From Elephas maximus indicus (taxonomy: Eukaryota; Chordata; Mammalia; Proboscidea; Elephantidae): a DNA stretch of 64,000 nucleotides. The notes beneath the pieces were generated by a model that saw only the letters and a list, made by a program, of their open reading frames with translations, did not search any database and was not told the origin of the DNA. The position numbers and the translations under genes are program-made. Where the stretch lies: positions 24,759,866 to 24,823,865 of the forward strand of contig NC_064846.1 of the NCBI RefSeq assembly GCF_024166365.1, in the 5' to 3' direction. Shown here one piece after another: positions 56,105 to 64,000 of this stretch (position 1 is the first letter of the stretch; every line of letters begins with the position of its first letter).

Positions 56105-56565
56105 ATTAAATTGCTAAAAGTTTGGCCCCTGTCTACCACTCCATCTTTCCTACGTACCATCGTTCTCTCTATGTGCTCTAGATACATTGGGATCCTCTTT
56201 CAGTTTCTTGAATCTGTAAATTCTTTTCTGCCTCAAGATGTTTGCATATGCTATTCCCTCTGCTTAGAATGCTCTTCCTCCAAGTTTGGTATAGTTGGCA
56301 CCTTTTATCTTTCCATTTTCACCTTCAATTTGATATCAGATAGACTTTTCCTGCCCACTGTATCTAAACTAACTTTCCCACCAGCACCATCACCCACACC
56401 TAACTAGGCTCTATCTCAAAATCTTATCATTCTTCTTAGCACTTTTCAAAGTGGTAATTATGTAATCCCTTGTGTATTTATGTTTTTCATGTATATCTCC
56501 TAGAACGTCTATGTCTCTCCCATAGTAAGCATTCAGTATGTATTTGATGGATAGATTAACGAATT
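56105..56565 (+). mobile_element. L2 LINE 3' portion
   Basis: GATGTTTGCATATGCTATTCC, CTCTGCTTAGAATGCTCTTCC and AGTAAGCATTCAGTATGTATT are L2 3' end wording. Confidence 0.75.
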
Positions 56566-56634
56566 CTCGCCTTCTGGCCGACTTGTATGGGCATTCACTG
56601 GTTGTGGTTTTGATAGGCTATGGAGATTTTAAAA

Positions 56635-56990
56635 CATATCCACAAATTATTTGATATTTCTCCCATCAAGAGGTAGGATCTATGTCCTCCTCCTTTGAAT
56701 CTGGAAGAGCTGTGACCACTTTGACCAATACAGCAAGACAAGAGCACTAACAGAGGGTATCCTGGGCACAGTGGTAGTACCCAAAGTGGAGGGAGTAACT
56801 TCCAAGGATGTGTCATAAAAAGTGATGCAGTATTTGCCTTGTTTGCTGTCAACTTGCTTTTGGAGCACTGAGATACCGTATAAGAATCCAACTACCCTGA
56901 GACCACCATGCTTTGAAAACCAAGTCCATAGAGAGGCCATGTGGAGATGTTCCAGTTGACAGATCCTAGGGAAATAGAAGTTACAGCTAT
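56635..56990 (+). mobile_element. MLT1-type LTR fragment, first copy
   Basis: CACAAATTATTTGATATTTC, CATCAAGAGGTAGGATCTATG and GTGACCACTTTGACCAATAC resemble an ERVL-MaLR (MLT1) LTR 5' half. GTCCATAGAGAGGCCATGTGG belongs to the middle of such LTRs. A second related copy begins at about 57015. Confidence 0.65.
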
Positions 56991-57009
56991 ACAAGTGCTG
57001 TAGGGTCAA

Positions 57010-57365
57010 TTTCATATCTGCAAATTCTTTGACATTCCTTCCATCAAGAGGTGTGATCTATGTCCCCTTCCTTTAAGTATGAAAAGGCTTGTGAGAAAGA
57101 CACTAACAGAGAGTAACAGTGACAGCCAGCATCAACTGGCAGATACAGAGTGACTATTCCTCTAGATAATTCCACTTCCTAGCTGTCAAGTCGTCTCCAG
57201 TCATAAATTTTTCCAAGCCGAGGCCTCAGATACTGTGAGGTAGAGACAGGTCATCCCTGGTGTGACCTCTTTGCATTCCTGACCCACAGAATTCATGAGC
57301 ATAATTGTTTTATTTTACTAATTTTTTGGGTGATTTGTCATGGAGGAGTGGTAACCAGAACAGTG
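57010..57365 (+). mobile_element. MLT1-type LTR, second copy
   Basis: GCAAATTCTTTGACATTCCTT starts it. GCCGAGGCCTCAGATACTGTG, CCTGACCCACAGAATTCATG, GCATAATTGTTTTATTTTAC and TTGGGTGATTTGTCATGGAG are the MLT1 3' half, ending near AACCAGAACAG. No internal retroviral genes lie between the two copies. Confidence 0.7.
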
Positions 57366-57389
57366 GCCGTGGAATCCATGTCATCTGAA

Positions 57390-57745
57390 CTTACCTCTTG
57401 ACCTACACTGGAATATATATATATAACTATTTAGTACACTCCAACACTCATTTCAAGACCTACTTCTCTGAAGAGAAGCTTCCCCGAGCCTCCCAGGCAG
57501 AGGGGAACATTCCTCCCATCCGGAGTGCTACTATTGTGTCCAGGATACCCCTCCATTAGTGCCCTTGCCATATTTGTTGAACATGTTAGCTCACATGTTC
57601 TGTTTCCCCTACTAAAGCATGAGTTTTCAGAGAGTATAACCCTTGTCTATTTTCCTTTTGTCTCCCCAGTGCCCTGCACTAGGAATTCAGTTAATACTTT
57701 TTTAGTGATTGAACGAACGTTTGGTCTCCTCTAAATGCCAGGTTT
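57390..57745 (+). mobile_element. L2 LINE 3' portion
   Basis: TTTCAAGACCTACTTCTCTG, GAAGCTTCCCCGAGCCTCCC and CCAGTGCCCTGCACTAGGAA are L2 3' end wording. Confidence 0.7.
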
Positions 57746-58009
57746 CACTGTGTACCAGGTCGGCAGCAACCTCCCTTTAACAAATATGGAATATAGATGA
57801 GGGTCTGAACCATCTGTGCTGTTCTGTTTGATTTAAGGTCATCTGTGACTTCACTATCCAAAAACTTCATCACTAGCATCTCATACATTCATTTCCTGCT
57901 GTTCTGCTCCCTACAGAAGTAAGCATGTGGAGTGATGGACAGAGCAATGAAGAAGCCGAGGCCACAGCTAAAAACAACAACAGCCATGATACTAATAATT
58001 ACAGCTAAT

Positions 58010-58205
58010 AATTAATGAAGCCATACTATGTGCCAGGCAGTGTACTAATGTTTTCTACACGTAATCTTCATAACATGAAATCTTCATGACAGCCATATGA
58101 GATAGGCACTAGAGTATCACCATTTTATAAATCAGGAAATTAATGTTCAGACAGGGTAAATATGAAAATTTTGCTGCTAGTGGGTTGTGGCATCAAGGTC
58201 TATCT
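58010..58205 (-). mobile_element. MIR SINE
   Basis: TACTATGTGCCAGGCAGTGTA, TAATCTTCATAACATGAAATC and GCCATATGAGATAGGCACTA are antisense MIR. Confidence 0.75.
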
Positions 58206-58209
58206 AACT

Positions 58210-59190
58210 CTAAAGCTTAATCTACTGATGTGTATTCCCACCAATATGTTGGCTTTCTTAGGTTTTAAAAAACCATTTATCGTTAATGGAAAAAGGAAAG
58301 AAACACATGTCTGGATTTTAAAGGCGTTTCTGACAATAGCTACAATGAATGGAGGCAGGGATGTTTTGAGGGGTAGGCTGGAACAGGGGTTTTTCTTTTT
58401 AGTCAGAATCTATCACCCCAAGGGCAGCTGTGAAGATGATCATTTTAGTAATTTCATGAAGTCAGGGGTATGATGGGAGTGGGTGCTGAATTCAGCCTTT
58501 TTCCCTTACCCTGAATTTCACCTGTCCCTGGAGTTCCAGATGTAAGAGTCAGAGCTTATCTCCTCCTTTATGTTGCCACCACTAGCCAGGGTTTTCCTTT
58601 CTGTCCCCACCTGAAATCCCTGAGGAGGAGGTAAGGAACGTCTCCTTTAAAGATGGCAGAGAACAGCACAAGAGAGGGATGACTCTTGATAGGCACTTCA
58701 GATGCAGAGCCATGGGGGTTGCAGCCAGAACTAGCTGTTGGGCTGGAAGACCCCAGATTTTGTCTTCTAACATTACCAAGCGCCTGATGAAGGTGATGAT
58801 TAATGTCAACTCATTATCTGCACTGCCGACATGGATGCAGATGAAAGATACTCAAGAGCCAACACACTCAGGAAAGAAACTAGGAATTCGGTTTAACTAT
58901 GTGGAAGCAATTCTATTTACAGGCATTTATGTGAACTGTTTACAATTTATGCCTAATTGCCACCCAGCACAATAACAATTATGCACATCATTAAATATGT
59001 GTCAGATTAATTTTGTTGTAAATTTTGATTACAACAGCAAGCCCTATATGTGTATGCTCTGTATTTATAATTTGTTGCTCAGATTGCTAACAACTTAGGA
59101 AAAAATGAGAGAGAACATTAGCTGGGGGGCCAAGGAGGGGGCAGGTGCAGAGCCGGCTGCCTAGGTTGAATATTTACTATGGGGAACGCA
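58210..59190. other. no gene; possible conserved non-coding element
   Basis: Repeat-free. The part at 58730-59190 is rich in homeodomain-type cores (AATAACAATTATGCACATCA, ATTAATTTTGTTG, GCCTAATTGCC) and has no ORF with a recognisable domain. Whether it is conserved cannot be judged from one genome. Confidence 0.35.
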
Positions 59191-59499
59191 CAAAGTGGAT
59201 CATCAACAAATGCATAAATCCCGGTTGCTTAACTCCACCCGAGCTTTGGATGCAGCTTCACAATCTTTTATTCATTTATTGTTGATTCTTTGGCTTTATT
59301 CATGTCCACGGTGTGCCCCAAATCTTTTCTGGTCTCCTTGGCCTTTCAGCCTACCCCCTCCTCTTAGCTCTTGCCCAATGGACAAGGATGACCTCATCCT
59401 AGGGTTTGCACATCAAGTCTGGCAGTTTCCCTCTCCTGTGGGCCTTTGGCCTCTGCAAATAGGTATGCCCTTTCACCTGTGCTCTGGCCCCTTCCCCTC

Positions 59500-59840
59500 C
59501 CATCTCCTCTAGGCTTGGCTCCCCGCTCTTGCATTTCACTATATCTTTGATCTTTTTCCCTGCCTTTTGCCATGCACATACTAGGCACTCAGTAAATCTT
59601 TGTTGAGGGTGCCTTCAGACACACATGGAGCACACAAATGGGATGCACATACACACAACTGCCCTTGCTATTACTCCAGCTACTACCCTTGTCTTGTCTT
59701 CCTCTAGTTTAACTTTGTCCTTATTATACATCTTATGTATTTAATTAGATTAGAAATTCATTGAGGGCAAGGGGCTTCTGTGTTACTTTCTTTTTTCCTG
59801 ATTTCTTAGCACGAAGCACTCAATAAATGCTGAAAGATCA
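59500..59840 (+). mobile_element. L2 LINE 3' end fragments
   Basis: ATACTAGGCACTCAGTAAAT then CTTTGTTGAGGG, and later ATTAGATTAGAAATTCATTG then AGCACTCAATAAATGCTG, are two L2 3' end-like segments. Confidence 0.55.
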
Positions 59841-59939
59841 TCACTCACGGATCCTCGCAGGCTGATTCTTTTGTAAAGGGACGGGCATGTCTGGTTCTTT
59901 CTTCCCCAGCTTGCTCTTGGAGAGGCTGAGTAGGGTAAT

Positions 59940-60135
59940 AGAAAGCATACAGCTTTGATATGAGACAGAGTTGAGTTCCATTCTAGGCTCTGCCACTCAG
60001 TGACCAAGTGAACTTGGGCAGCTGGCTTCCTCTTTCTGAGATCCAATGATCTCATCTGAAAAATGGGGGTAATAATAGTACCTATCTCATGGGGCTGTTG
60101 TGAAGATAATGGACATTATAATGAAAAGGGCCTGA
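59940..60135 (+). mobile_element. MIR SINE
   Basis: GAGTTCCATTCTAGGCTCTG, CACTCAGTGACCAAGTGAAC, TCTCATCTGAAAAATGGGGG and GGGGCTGTTGTGAAGATAAT are sense MIR. Well preserved. Confidence 0.88.
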
Positions 60136-60139
60136 CATA

Positions 60140-60680
60140 CACCAGTGAGGATCCTTCTCAAGCAGAAGCTTTTTGCTCCAGTGGCTCACTCACACTGAAG
60201 AGTCATTCCTCCTACTTTCATAATAATAAGACAGATTTCAACAATCTCAAGCCTTACTTATTATCTATATTCATCTTTCATTCTTAGCTCTGAATTAGTA
60301 GTTCTCAATCCTATGAGGTCTAATACGCCCTCTTAATAACAAATATTTTCTGACTCTCCCTTCACTATCCTGAAAGGAAATTCATAGATAATATAACCTA
60401 CCTACAGAAAAAAAAATACATAATTAAAAAAAATCAATATAGTGACCTAACTGAAATATAAATGAGAAATAAAGGAAATCAATTTATAATAAAATGATAA
60501 GTATTTTGATGCATAAATGCTAGAGCACGACTACATCAGACAACATAATGAAATACATGATTGTACCAACTTATAATGAATACGTTTATATTTAAAAAAA
60601 TAAGATTGGGAGCCGTTGAGTACAAGAAAGGAAAACATAAAAAGCAGAGATGCAGAAAAACAGTTGGAAAAAAGATACTG
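60140..60680. other. AT-rich, no gene recognised
   Basis: A-rich stretch at 60408-60440 and AATAA-rich sequence; no gene features. Confidence 0.4.
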
Positions 60681-60687
60681 TTAAGAT

Positions 60688-60898
60688 AAGATTTTGTTGT
60701 TGTTGGGTGCCATTGAGTTGACTTCTACTCATAGTGACCCCATGTGACAGAGTAGAACTGCCCCATAGGATTTTCTTGGCTGTAATCTTTATGGGAGCAG
60801 ATCACCAGGTCTTTCTCCCAAAGAGCCACTGGGTGGGTTCAAACCACCAAGCTTTTGGTTAGCAGTCAAGTGCTTAATCATTGCACCACCAGGGCTCT
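60688..60898 (-). mobile_element. AfroSINE, long subtype, reverse orientation
   Basis: TTGTTGTTGTTGGGTGCCAT (tail complement), CACCAGGTCTTTCTCCCAAA and ATTGCACCACCAGGGCTCTT (head complement). Confidence 0.88.
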
Positions 60899-60906
60899 TA
60901 AGATTA

Positions 60907-60968
60907 GACTGTTGTTGTTAGGTGCCATTGAGTCGATTCTGACTCATAGTGACCCCATGCACAACAGA
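60907..60968 (-). mobile_element. RTE-type 3' tail fragment
   Basis: GTTGTTGTTAGGTGCCATTG, AGTCGATTCTGACTCATAGT and CATGCACAACAGA are only the RTE/SINE tail, next to the previous SINE. A 5'-truncated insertion. Confidence 0.75.
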
Positions 60969-61262
60969 AGATAAGACTAGATTTATATAGTTATTAATAG
61001 TTTTTCTCACCTACATTATTAAGGTCCAGTGGAATATTTGAAATGTGTCTGGGGTATAGCAGAATTCTTTTTTCTATGGGATCGTTCCATTCATTTCAGG
61101 AAAACTAGCATCCTTGGCTCCCATCCACTGAGTATCAGGAGCACAACCGAAGTAGCTAGACAATTTCCCAAAAACCTCCTAATGGGTGGAACTTTCTTCT
61201 TTGAAAACCAGTGCTCTAGAGAATGCTCAGTAAGGGAAAGGCAAATCTGGTAAGCATCCTAG

Positions 61263-61440
61263 AACTTGCTTTCCTAGGATTCAGGAATCTCCGTGGGTTG
61301 GAGTTTCCTCTCTTTGCAATGTGTCCAGAGACTTTCTTGGAATTCTGAGACACAATGCTGAGGTTCTGATAGTGGTATCAACCAACTACAGCCTTTGTGC
61401 CATTACGTGCTACCCTAGCCTATCTCCTGCCCTTAAAGAT
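61263..61440 (+). pseudogene. relic of an olfactory receptor N-terminus (OR6/11-like)
   Basis: Reading from about 61259, LELAFLGFRNLRGLEFPLFA lines up with the N-terminus of the OR at 50784 (ILEFILLGFGNLHGLQFFLF). The frame then hits a stop. A second stretch, EVLIVVSTNYSLC (about 61360-61400), lines up with the helix 1 end and loop (VVILTVVLADHSLH) there. No later part is convincing. It is therefore a decayed OR of the same group, on the same strand, 10.5 kb downstream. The short match keeps confidence moderate. Confidence 0.6.
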
Positions 61441-61699
61441 CTATTACCAGTTCAGCATTCTCATTGATGCTGCCCATTCAGTTTTTGGCCCATGAGGTCA
61501 TTTCTTTCTCAAGATAGGCCAACTAGCTTACACACGGCAGTATCTGGGTAGTAACTGAATGTTGCCTAATGGCCATAATGCCCTTGGACTACCATTTAAG
61601 TTTCTGCCTCTCTCCTTTAACTGCCCCTTCCCCCCGCCCCTCTGGTGACTCTGACACCAAGACTTTGGTATCCAGCTAGTAAAGATATCATGGCTTATG

Positions 61700-63300
61700 G
61701 GTTTTCTTGATTCTATCTTGATCATTTTTTAAATGCTAAATTTTTGTTTTAATCTGTTTTGATATTAATCTGCCCTAAATGTACTTGCTTTATTAAAGTG
61801 ACAATACTGAACATTATTACTTCTTTGATGTTCCATGGATAGTGTTCATTTGAAATTGTTCATTTAATTAGTATTTTTTACAAAATGAGATTATGAAAAA
61901 TTTTATAAATTTCACATCAAAGTTGAAAATGTCTTAAAGTGAACACCTATAAATCCACAACTTAAATTCTACCAACATTTTACCACACTTGATTTATCAG
62001 ATATGAGTCCAAACAACCCTCTATCCATCCATCAATCCCTCTTATTTTTGATGCATTTCAAAGTAAATTGCAAACATCAATACACTCCTCTCTAAATCTT
62101 TCAGTATTTACATAATTAACAAGCATTAAATATTTCTTTACAGATTTTATTTTGATGTAAAATTTACACACAATGAGATAGAAAAACCTTAAATCTACAT
62201 TAGCTGAGTTTTGACAAAGGCATACATATGTGTAATCTAAATGCCTTTCAAAATATAGAATATTACCATCACCTTAGAGCCCTCTCATTTTCCATCCTAG
62301 TCAATCCTTCCCCCCTCCCTGAGTCAGACACTGTTCTGACTTTTTTCTACAATAGATTAATTTTGTCTGTTCTGGAACTTCATATGAACGTAATAAAACA
62401 GTAAGTACTTTTATATATGAGGTTTCTTTTCACGCAAAATAATGTTTTTGATATTCATCCACATTGTTCCATACAGCCTGTAATTTGTTCCTTATTACTG
62501 TGAGTAGCATTCAATTTCATGAATACACCACAGGTTATTTATCCATTCTCATATTGATAGCCCCCTGGGCTGTTTCCAGTTTTGGGCTATTATGACTAAT
62601 TCTTTTATAAATATTCTTGCCCAAGTCTTTATGTGGACTTTTTTTTTTTTTTTAATTTACCTTGAGTAAATAAGTAGGAATGCAATTGCTTGGTCACAGA
62701 ACAGTTTAGTTTTCTAAGAAACTGCCAGGCCATCTTCCAAAGTGGCTGTATTGTTTTACACTTGCACTAAAATGTAGGGAATTTCTGATTGCGCCACATC
62801 CTTGCCCACATTTAGTGTTGACTGTTTTCTTCATTTTAGCTGTTTGGTGTGTATGTGTTAATATCTCTTTGTGGTTTTAATTTGCTCTTCTTTGATGTAT
62901 ACTGATACCGAGTACTTTTTCATGTCTACTTGCTATTCATACACTTGCCTTTGCAAAGCGTCTGTTCAAATCTTTTCCCTCTTAAATATTATTTTGAAAT
63001 AAGTTTAGATTTATAGAAGAGTTGCAAGAATACTACAGAGTTACTGTTACCCTTCACTCAGCTTCCACAAATCTTAATACATTAATAACCATCATACATT
63101 TGCCAAAGATTAACATTAGTACATTACCATTAACTAAACTACAGGCTTTATTCATATTTCAGCAGTTTTTACTGATGTCCTTTTTCCTACTCCAAGATCA
63201 AACCCAGGTTGCCACTTTGTATTTACTTGTCATATCTCCTTCATCTCTTCCAACTGGTAACAGTTCCTCAGCATTTCTTTGTCTTTCATAACCTTGACAC
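61700..63300 (-). mobile_element. old L1 3' UTR and ORF2 end, antisense
   Basis: TGCATTTCAAAGTAAATTGC, GGTTATTTATCCATTCTCAT, TTTGTGGTTTTAATTTGCTC and CTTTTTCATGTCTACTTGC are antisense L1. The AT-rich 61700-62000 part is less certain, as is the 62990-63300 part (TTATAGAAGAGTTGCAAGAA). Confidence 0.7.
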
Positions 63301-63304
63301 TTTT

Positions 63305-64000
63305 AAAAAAATATTTTCTTGTGTTTTAGGTGAGAGTTTATAGAGCAACTTAGTTTCCCATTCAACAAATTGTACACAAAGTGTTCCATGACATTGGTTG
63401 CAATCCCCACACTGTGTCAATACTCTCCCCGTTTACACCCTGGGTCCCTGTTTCTTCCGTCTGGTTTTCCTACAACTTCCTGCTTTCTTATCTTTACTTG
63501 TGGGCAAATGTTGCCCTTTTGGTCTCCTATAACTGTTTGTTCTACGGAACATGTTCTTTTCAGGTGTTATTGTTTATGTTACAGGCCTGTATATTGCTTG
63601 GCTGGAAGGTGGTTTCCTGGGATGGCTGCAGTTCCAAGTCACAGGGGTATCTTAGGGTCATAACTTCGGGAGTTCCTCCAGTCTCTATCAGGCCAGTAAG
63701 TCTGGTCTTTTTTTATGGATTTGATTTTCTGTTCTGCATTTTTCTCCCACTCTGTCTGGGACCTTCTATCATGATCCTGGTCAGAATTGTCAGTAGTGGT
63801 AGCCAGGCACCATGTAAAATATAGTTCTTCTGGCCTCAGGGTCGTGTACACTGTGGTACACGTGGTCCATTAGACATTAAAGTCTTTGGTTTTCTTCATT
63901 CTCCTCTACTCCGGTTGGGAAAAGACTACTAACTATCTTACACAGCCACTCGCAAGCTTTTAAGACTCCAGGCACCGCTCACCAAAGTAGGATGCAGAGC
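63305..64000 (-). mobile_element. L1 3' UTR, cut by window edge
   Basis: AATTGTACACAAAGTGTTCC, TGGTTGCAATCCCCACACTG, GAGTTCCTCCAGTCTCTATC and GCAAGCTTTTAAGACTCCAG match the 3' UTR of the L1 at 23957-25125 in the same orientation. The ORF at 63381-63824 lies in this UTR and is not a gene. Confidence 0.85.

Noticed and set aside
56595-57015. two overlapping about 100-codon frames on the - strand
   Set aside because: They run antisense through MLT1-type LTR sequence.
63381-63824. 147-codon open frame near the window end
   Set aside because: It lies wholly in antisense L1 3' UTR that matches the copy at 23957-25125.
1-64000. bacterial, phage or operon-like system
   Set aside because: No ribosome binding sites, gene-dense strands or bacterial gene families; repeats and ORs are mammalian.

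Overview
This window looks like mammalian, non-coding-rich nuclear DNA from an afrotherian, most likely an elephant or a close relative. The main evidence is the repeat content. There are many copies of a tRNA-derived SINE whose head reads CCTGGTGGCGCAGTGGTTAAG and whose tail reads GAGTCGGAATCGACTC (AfroSINE type). There are several RTE (BovB-like) LINE copies with endonuclease and reverse-transcriptase fragments. There are also L1 copies sharing a distinctive 3' UTR. Older mammalian repeats (MIR, L2, hAT and Tc1/mariner MITEs, MLT1-type LTRs) fill much of the rest. The organism call is an inference from repeat families, not from a gene match.

The genes are few and all belong to one family: class II olfactory receptors (ORs), all on the + strand. 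There is one intact OR (39678-40640). One is nearly intact but carries a single frameshift and DRY-motif damage (50784-51714). One is a clear broken OR fragment (about 21480-22010) and one is a very decayed OR N-terminal relic (about 61263-61440). The window is therefore a piece of a small OR cluster in which most members are dead. Two OR types are mixed: an OR5/8/9-like type (21.5 kb and 39.7 kb) and an OR6/11-like type (50.8 kb and 61.3 kb).

Layout. 1-6.1 kb: an L1 insertion with a perfect 16-bp target duplication, split by a near full-length dead RTE. 6.1-8.5 kb: mostly unassigned, with possible conserved non-coding sequence. 8.5-20.5 kb: MIR, SINE, L1 and L2 fragments and several MITE-like elements. 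21.5 kb: OR fragment. 23.3-31.6 kb: a large minus-strand L1 broken by SINEs and RTEs, with three levels of nesting. 31.6-39.5 kb: old repeats, SINEs and a minisatellite. 39.7 kb: intact OR. 40.7-50.2 kb: L1, L2, a tRNA-Gly-headed RTE SINE and a fold-back element. 50.8 kb: OR pseudogene. 52-61 kb: SINEs, L1, MLT1-type LTR pieces and an AT-rich possible conserved element. 61.3 kb: OR relic. 61.7-64 kb: L1 in minus orientation.

I found no sign of an undescribed multi-gene system. The most interesting signals are about retrotransposition: two SINE copies with inverted bodies and a forward tail inside a single target duplication, a composite SINE with a tRNA-Gly head joined to RTE 5' and 3' sequence, and a fold-back MITE with a half copy nearby. 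The near-intact OR may be a recent pseudogene or an assembly error. Repeat family names were assigned by eye, and boundaries are approximate unless a target duplication is given.
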